Below, one piece after another: positions 57,501 to 64,000 of a DNA stretch of 64,000 bases. Position 1 is the stretch's first letter. Every line of letters begins with the position of its first letter. Origin of the DNA: Smittia aterrima (taxonomy: Eukaryota; Arthropoda; Insecta; Diptera; Chironomidae); NCBI GenBank assembly GCA_033063855.1, contig CP093831.1, forward strand, positions 3,596,001 to 3,660,000. The letters are read 5' to 3'. A program made the position numbers and the translations under genes. The notes under the pieces are model-generated. The model had not been told where the DNA came from and made no database searches. It worked only from the letters and a program-made list of their open reading frames with translations.

Positions 57501-60500
57501 TTATTATGGAAATTTCAATTTTGTTTTTCAACTCAATCCCTTCATAGTCAGCCAGCTAAACGCACAAATTTATTTTTATCCTTTGCGTTATCAGATGAGA
57601 TTTTGTTCCCTTCTTCTTAACGGATCAAGACGGAAATCGGGTAACTTGAGAGGCGAACGTGCTGCCATTACTTCAAAAACTTTTGCTCATCACAATTGAG
57701 CAAAGACGACGAAGTGAAGTAAGACGAGCTCCACCAATTGCGTAAGTGCATTAAAGATTCATGACAGAGTTAATGAGAAGTCGTGGAATGAATGACAAGA
57801 ATAAGAGACGGTCATTAACAAGGAAGGCGAGGACGAACGAGAAGGAATTTCCCCCTTTGTTGCGGAATAAAACTTTCTGGCGCCTCTTTCCATTCTCGAA
57901 AGAAATATCGACAGAAAAAGATTCTTTGAATAACAAACTCTAACGCAGCTTATTTTTCCGCTATACTCACCACATTTGTACAAAAGAAACGTTTCGAATG
58001 TAGGTCAGTTCGAGAGTCTCGAGGAAAGAGGGAAAAGCCAATTGATTCAGAAAGTTCAATTTGGTCATTCGTTAAATTTTAATGAGTAAAAGAAAAGTTT
58101 TATGCTTTAGGTAACTGCAGTTGTTTGGCTGCCCCAACAAAAAGCGAAATGAATTACCTTAAAGCTCTTATTACGACTTTACTCGCAATGAAAACATAAT
58201 TCGGGTAATCAGAGGGGGAAAGAACAGCAGTTTAGTCGCTTGAAACTTTCTGTTCTTGATGATCGCTTGAACCTTAAAGTTTTTTTTCTAGACTAAAACG
58301 ACATTCGACTAACTTTTTTGATAAGCTCATTAAAATCTCTTGAGCAAACTCTGAAAGTTTTCTTGTTACGACATTGTCAACCGACTCTCGCTCTTCATCT
58401 TATCTTCTAGAATTTCAAGTCCTCTTGATCATCAAGGGCGAGAGACAGTGAGGGGGAAAAGGGTCAAGTGTTCTTCTTGCTGATCAAACAACTGGACAAA
58501 AAGCTTTTTTTTGGAAAGTTCGTCCTTCGCTATTTGCCTTAAGGTTGATTATTTCATTTAGTGGCGGAAAAAAGTTATAGGACGAAAGGAAATACGACGA
58601 CGCTTCCTTTGTTTGCTCACACTTTTCTGAGTTTCTGGAATGATGAATGAAACTGAAGATTCTTCGGAGAAGTCATGGGACTTGACGACTTAAGAGGCAT
58701 TAGAAGACGAAACCTTGAACTGAGATTCCCCGATAGCTTTCCTCTCAATACTTTTACAATCTTCTCCGACCTGGGAATTGATCGAATCGCTCATTGCGAG
58801 ATTCTCGTCTATCATCTTTTCAAGCTCTTCAGAGAGTTGAGAAGCAATCGCTAAAAGAAAAGTTTTCATTGTTCGGATCCTTGCATCTTGTTCAAGAACG
58901 AAAGTAGTGAAGTTCGACTACGAACTTTCTGAAGGGATTTTCATCCATTGAACTAAATTATTCAAAGCTTTTCTATCAAAGTTTCACTCAAAGTTCTATA
59001 AGCCTCTCAATTAGCATCAGTTTGAGAATGAAAAAGACTTTTCACTAATTGGCTTTACGAATTAAAATCCCTGAAAATCTCCATCTTCAACCTTCGTTTT
59101 ATTCTCCTCGTTTTGCGGCAAAGGCAGGAATATTTTATTAGATGCGAAAAAAGCTTCTCCTACCATCATCATTCTCTCTTCACGGAGCCGTAAAGCTTAT
59201 CAATAACAAAGAAAATCTAACACAATAACGAGGATGCAACTACTTTTCAAGATATTCATAGAATTTATTTTATTAAAAGAGCAATAAATTTCAATTGAAA
59301 ATTGAAATTCACTGACTGCGATGCGAGGAATGATAACGAAAACTTCCTTTTACCAACTCTCATATCGATTTTGAAACGTAACCTTTCCTAGAAGTGGAAA
59401 AGTAGAGCTTGGAAAGTTTTCAATAACCAAACTTTATGAAGCCATTTCCTCAAAAAGTTTCCTTGGAAATTCATAGTTACGACTCGTAGTTGGGGGACAA
59501 AGAAGCTTAATTGGCTTGGCTTCTACTTAATATTAATAACCTCACTGCGTGTACCCTTTGCTGTCAATGACTGAATTGTTTCCGAACTAATTAGAAGAGC
59601 TAAAAGCCTTTCGAGTACATGACTTGTCACTACTTGCTCTCTAAGGGCGACAAAACGTTATCTGACTGCATAAATTGTCGAGTAGTCTAGATGATAAAGT
59701 CATTTTTGTGTGTAAGCGAGAGAAAGAGAGAGAGTTCTTCCTTTGTCCGCCCTAGTAACGAGAAAGTCAGCAGAGTAAGCCTTTTTCTCTACCACGACAT
59801 GAAAGAGCACATTCATTAAACTTTCCACTTCATGGACGATGAAAAATGAATCTGTTTGCGTTCGAAGAATGGCAAACACGTATTTACATTATGTAGCTTG
59901 CTTTGGATGTTGTTAAGCGCCATTTCACGGCCGAGAAAGTTCTTCCAAGCATACAAAGCAAGCATGAGAAAGAGGGGCTTTGTAATTTGCTCAAAATTAC
60001 ATTGTTTGAACGACACTGTTGACTCTTTCTCTAATTAATGAAACGACAGACGTCTGCTTGAAAGTTTCGTGAAGTACGAAAGCTTTCAACAAACATGGAC
60101 TTGATTTCATTATTGGACCTCTCGAGCGGAAAACTTTAACAGCCCTTTGAAAGTTTAAACTGTCGCAAAGTAATTAATTACAAGCCTTAAGGCTCAAGGT
60201 GTGCTGTTCATGGAATTAAAACATCCATTAAAAGTTTTTTGTGTCCGTCTGAGCACTCAATTAATAACGTTTTGGTTTTTTCATTCGTGCTTTGACTTCT
60301 GAGTCTATGCCATCTGAACATTACCTTGTCGTAAATGACAAAGCAAAAGCTTACGATCCTTCCATTCAAAGGTGAACCATCGTGAACTCCATTAAACTTA
60401 ACATAAAAAATCATAAAAACTTTTCACTGAATTCATAATTTTATTTATATTTGTGTTTCATAAAAAAAGTTCTCTCTTTTCATTCAGAAAACTCAAGTAA

Positions 60501-61413
60501 GGGTCGGTCGCTCGTTCGCTTTATTCTTTGTAATTTCAAAACCACTGTTCAGCCTGCAGCGTTCGGCTTCAAAGCAACATAATGAGCAATTAAAGATGCG
60601 AAGCTTTCGAGCGTCAGCTTAAATTTTCATGTCTCGTTACACTCAAGATTTGAGGTATTATTATCAGCGGTTTTCTTGCTGCGCTTACCTGCGCGTTAAC
60701 TTATTTTTTCTGCTAAATCATTTCCCTACAATTTCCAAAGTTTATTTTTTTACAGAACGAAAGGAAGAAATCTCAAACACGAGCTCATCTCGCCTCCGCG
60801 TAGCGCTCGGATGGCCCGAAGATTTCTCATTCTCTGCTCGTTTACTTTGCAGTCATGTTCTTGTACATTCACAACGAAGCGATGAAAAATGTAAAGCGCT
60901 AAAGGCGGAAAATCGATATCGGTAACCAACCAAATGAAACGATGCTTCGAGAGCTTTTTGACATTATCAAAACCACAGCTTTTCCCATCAAATGCAAATT
61001 CTATTTAGGAATCAATTTTATGTGGCGGACTTGACTTCAAATTAAATTGTGGTTTTGAGTTCAACTCTTCTTATCTTATAACAAAACCATCATCATGCTC
61101 CGTAGCTTTACAAAAATCGATTCGAGTTAATTTGAGATTGAAAAGTTGTTACCTAGTTTTAAGCTTTCAAGTCTGCTATCGACCGCAATAGCTTCACATG
61201 CAAATTATAAACCATCAGTAAAAACTCATCAAACTTTAATCAGTATTTGATCAGTAATACACTTTGAAGTAAAGGCCTCGGAACTAATTGCTTCGTAAAA
61301 TATTTAAAATGTGGGACGAAACTGACAAAGAGCCAGTAAAACTGTAATCGGCAGTTGCTCATGAAATATTTCATAAGAGATTTTGTAAACACTCATGGAA
61401 AATGTCGTAATAA
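51583..61413. other. 9.8 kb without a supported gene
   Basis: Upstream of the tetraspanin (minus) and inside the possible giant intron of the pseudouridine gene (plus). Open frames of 60-132 codons occur on both strands (52951-53374, 54853-55131, 57346-57699 and others), but they overlap each other, often begin with non-ATG codons, and show no domains. AT-rich with many poly-A/T runs. I saw no tRNA box pair, known miRNA sequence or mobile element. Confidence 0.4.
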
Positions 61414-61608
61414 TTAAGAAGGATCTCTATCGGATTCCGTAATCTCAAGTGTTTGTCCATGTACTTCGCTACAAATCGATATTTCTTCGTTCAACCATTG
61501 ATAGTGTGGGAATTGAATCGAGTGAGTTCTCCTCCTTCTCGTCCTTTTCAATGTCGATTCCGTCTCTGGGCCGACAACAATGCGGCTTAACGTAGACGAG
61601 TTTCCCAT
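61414..61608 (-). CDS. Possible N-myristoylated 64-aa protein
   Basis: Complete ATG-to-TAA frame. The start MGNSSTLSR fits the N-myristoylation consensus (Gly2, Ser6). It is followed by a strongly basic stretch (STLKRTRRRRTHSIQF), then a mixed, protein-like segment with Trp and Tyr (HYQWLNEEISICSEVHGQTL) and an acidic end (ITESDRDPS). Myristate plus a polybasic patch is a known way to anchor to the inner plasma membrane. A plausible splice acceptor (GATCATTATTAG) lies five bases before the ATG, consistent with an upstream UTR exon. No family recognised, and it is isolated in a gene-poor region, so it could still be chance. Confidence 0.42.
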   Translation of the reverse strand: MGNSSTLSRIVVGPETESTLKRTRRRRTHSIQFPHYQWLNEEISICSEVHGQTLEITESDRDPS

Positions 61609-64000
61609 CGCTTCTAATAATGATCGATAGGAAGCTTCAAATCATAGCAAAGCGATTTCTGTAATCATGGAGAGTGAGTCGAATCGTTAAAACAAACATT
61701 GTTATGAACGAGTGAACTTTAAAACTTTCGCTCGCTTCTACTTCCTTAATTTAATTGTACGTCCTCCATCCATTTTCTCGTCGCTTCAATTTATGCTCAG
61801 CAAACTCAAATAAAAGTCGAAGAATGAAGATTCGTTTATAAATAAGTGAGCACACAATCTTGTAAGACGACGAGAACAACAAGCTGGGCCATTATTCTTT
61901 CGTTATGTGGCTTCTTTCTCGTAGCCACGCAAGAAGCAGACTTTGCTCGAGAACATTGTTTTATAGTCAGACTCGTGCTTTTAATTGAAGTTTTTAGGGT
62001 TTTTCTTTAGAGGTAACAAATGATGAACAAGGTTGATGATAAGAGAAAGTTTTATACGACGGAGAAAAGCCCTTCAATTAATTTGAATGTTGTCTATTTA
62101 TTTGTTTCGTTGTTGTTTTTTTTTTCATGGAGAATATTTCGGTTGAGAGAAAGTTAAATTGCCAAGAGCCTGAATTGTAATGAAAACAGTTTCTTCTTGG
62201 CTATAATTTCGCATCTCTAAAGTCATTCATTAAATGCCTTTGCTAACAAATTCCCGCATAATCAACAATCTGTTTTAATGAGAATCTCTTCAATGGAATG
62301 CAGCTGAAACATTAGCTTGTTATTGTTCTTCCTCTGATGATGAAAGAACAGTTTGTTGATCCAGATTTAATTTCGACATTGAAAGAACTTGTTGAGGCAG
62401 AACTAAGTTTACAAAAGGAATTTTCATGTAAATTTACATTTTCGATCAATCATTTTCTTTGACACTTAACTTGATACATCACTAGAAATATTTCAACTAC
62501 GAACGAACACCTTTCAATTGGAAAATGAAGATAAATCGGTCGAACTTCTATTTTTACTCTTTCTCTTTCGAATTCGCATTTATAATTCACTCAGACTTCA
62601 GAGAAATTAAGTCCATGCGAATTAAGACGTTTTCTAAAAATATTCCGATAATTACTCGCGTTGGCGTAAGCGAGAAGTTCTTTTTTCTTCTACCGACAGA
62701 GCAGAGCGTGAGTAGACATAAAAGAGTCATATAATTTGATTACGGCTTGTTCAAACTCAATGAATTTCTTAGCGAACAGATGTGATTCACGAACAGAGCA
62801 GCGCGCTTTACTAAATTGTTGACAATCATCCTCATAAGAAGAGTAATGGAATAATAAATCTCTAAAAAGTGTGTTCGACTTAATGTATGCTAATTTAATG
62901 TTATCATATCGTAAACTCCTCGCGATTTTAATCTTGACTTTAAAATTAAGCCAACAAGACAACCAAATTAAAATGTAGCAATAAAGTTTAACGGCGAAAG
63001 CAATTGAGAATGCCGCCACATGCCGGCAGCTCTAAGCTAACGCGATTATTCGGATATTCATTGGAATATTTGCTTACGCAACGAAGATTTAATAAAATTT
63101 CTTAATAAGATTCGAGAAAGGTGAGCGGAGAATTTGATTAACACTTGAAAACTAAAGTTCGACAAAGTTCAAGGATTTCCACGAAGTCTCCGGCCCCAAA
63201 CTCGTTACCAACGATTCTGTACGTGATTGAAAGATCCTTGAAGGTAGTGATTCGACGAAATTAAATGCCTCGCTATTTATTTAAGTAAAATTATTTCCAC
63301 CGGCGAAAAATCTTATCGAAAGAAAAAGTAAAATCTTTGCGACGAAATTTCTCCATTAAAAATTCTCCCTCTCTCGCACTTAATGGAATGGAAATTTTTC
63401 TTAAACAAACAGTTTCTCATCACGAAATAATTTTTCATTTGCTCTCACTCAACCGTCCCTTCGATTACGTTTCTTTGGCAAAGCTTTAATTGAAAGATTC
63501 GCAAGTACAATTACCTGAGAGGAGTTGTTGAAACAGAAAAAGGTTTAATTCACGTTAATGGACTTTTAACTCGTTTACAAGCATAAAAAAATTTAATCGT
63601 GAGTCTTGAAACGTATCGCGAGAGAATGAACCACAACAAAGAACATCGTCCAGGATTAAAATGAAAATTTGTAATGCAAAGTCTGTCTTCGTAATTACCT
63701 TCTACAACGTTGATCCTTTGAAATTCATTTCCATTGCTTATCACGAGCTTGGTAAATGGATGACATTGAGATAATTCAACTGTTCACTGCAACACCAGCA
63801 AGCACGAGTTCTTTTACGACTGTTCATGCATCATCATTTATGGTTTGTGACTCGTGTTTTCCCACGAAGAATTTGTTTTGTGTTCCTCTCCGAGCGATCT
63901 CCACTATCATCACTTCATATCACATAACTTTCCATTTACACTCACGCTGCACTCTGCTGCCTAGAATATAAAGTGAGCCATTTAGCGAATGGATTCATTA
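61609..64000. other. Right-hand end, no supported gene
   Basis: Open frames at 62690-63019 (-) and 63756-63971 (+) are not supported: the first has a GTG start and the second has no splice or domain evidence. Nothing else was recognised up to the edge. Confidence 0.4.

Noticed and set aside
62690..63019. 109-aa minus-strand frame
   Set aside because: Begins with GTG rather than ATG and has no acceptor that would make it an internal exon of a known gene.
1..64000. CRISPR arrays, operons, transposons, tRNA or known miRNA genes
   Set aside because: None seen on a read-through; the sequence is an insect nuclear genome and no repeated spacer structure, transposase frame or recognised small RNA was found.

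Overview
The window is eukaryotic and looks like a dipteran insect with a compact, AT-rich genome, probably a non-brachyceran midge- or mosquito-type fly (the placement is an inference). Most coding introns are 50-65 bases with GT...AG ends. Families recognised by reading the translations include a near fly-identical SINA, membrin, an FCHo endocytic adaptor, an EFHC cilia protein, an insect-type UDP-glycosyltransferase, insect secreted lipases and THAP/BED zinc-finger proteins. No bacterial features, transposon ORFs, tRNA or rRNA genes were seen. Exon joins below were made by hand and each was checked for reading-frame continuity.

Layout. 1-456 (-): 5' part of a UDP-glycosyltransferase running off the left edge. 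1054-1845 (+): a secreted or surface leucine-rich-repeat protein starting from a 5-base coding exon. 3266-5097 (-): a secreted Ser/Lys/Glu-rich protein with an N-terminal cysteine cluster. 5640-6260 (-): an unknown 206-aa protein with three copies of a basic-aromatic motif. 8485-14014 (+): a tandem array of three intact lipases with near-identical promoters plus one decayed copy. 15294-21222 (-): FCHo, at least 14 coding exons (F-BAR to mu-homology domain). 24426-25262 (-): sina, single coding exon. 28544-33417: a cluster of five small DNA-binding-type genes, two divergent THAP genes followed by three tandem BED-finger genes; four of the five share one C-terminal module, and a possible 33-aa microprotein lies among them. 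33549-34289 (+): membrin. 34967-37196 (-): an EFHC1-type protein. 37693-39890 (+): pseudouridine-5'-phosphate glycosidase joined to the first strand of a PfkB-type kinase. 46322-51582 (-): a tetraspanin with long tails. 61414-61608 (-): a possible N-myristoylated 64-aa protein.

Gene density is very uneven. The first 40 kb is packed with genes separated by short spacers. From 39.9 kb to the right edge only the tetraspanin and one small ORF are supported, and the kinase half of the pseudouridine gene does not appear. That gene therefore either has an intron of more than 24 kb with the tetraspanin nested antisense inside it, or is truncated.

Functionally most genes are unrelated neighbours: FCHo and membrin in membrane traffic, sina in ubiquitin-dependent degradation, EFHC in axonemes, the lipases and UGT in digestion or detoxification. 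The two groupings that look like real local evolution are the lipase array and the THAP/BED cluster.
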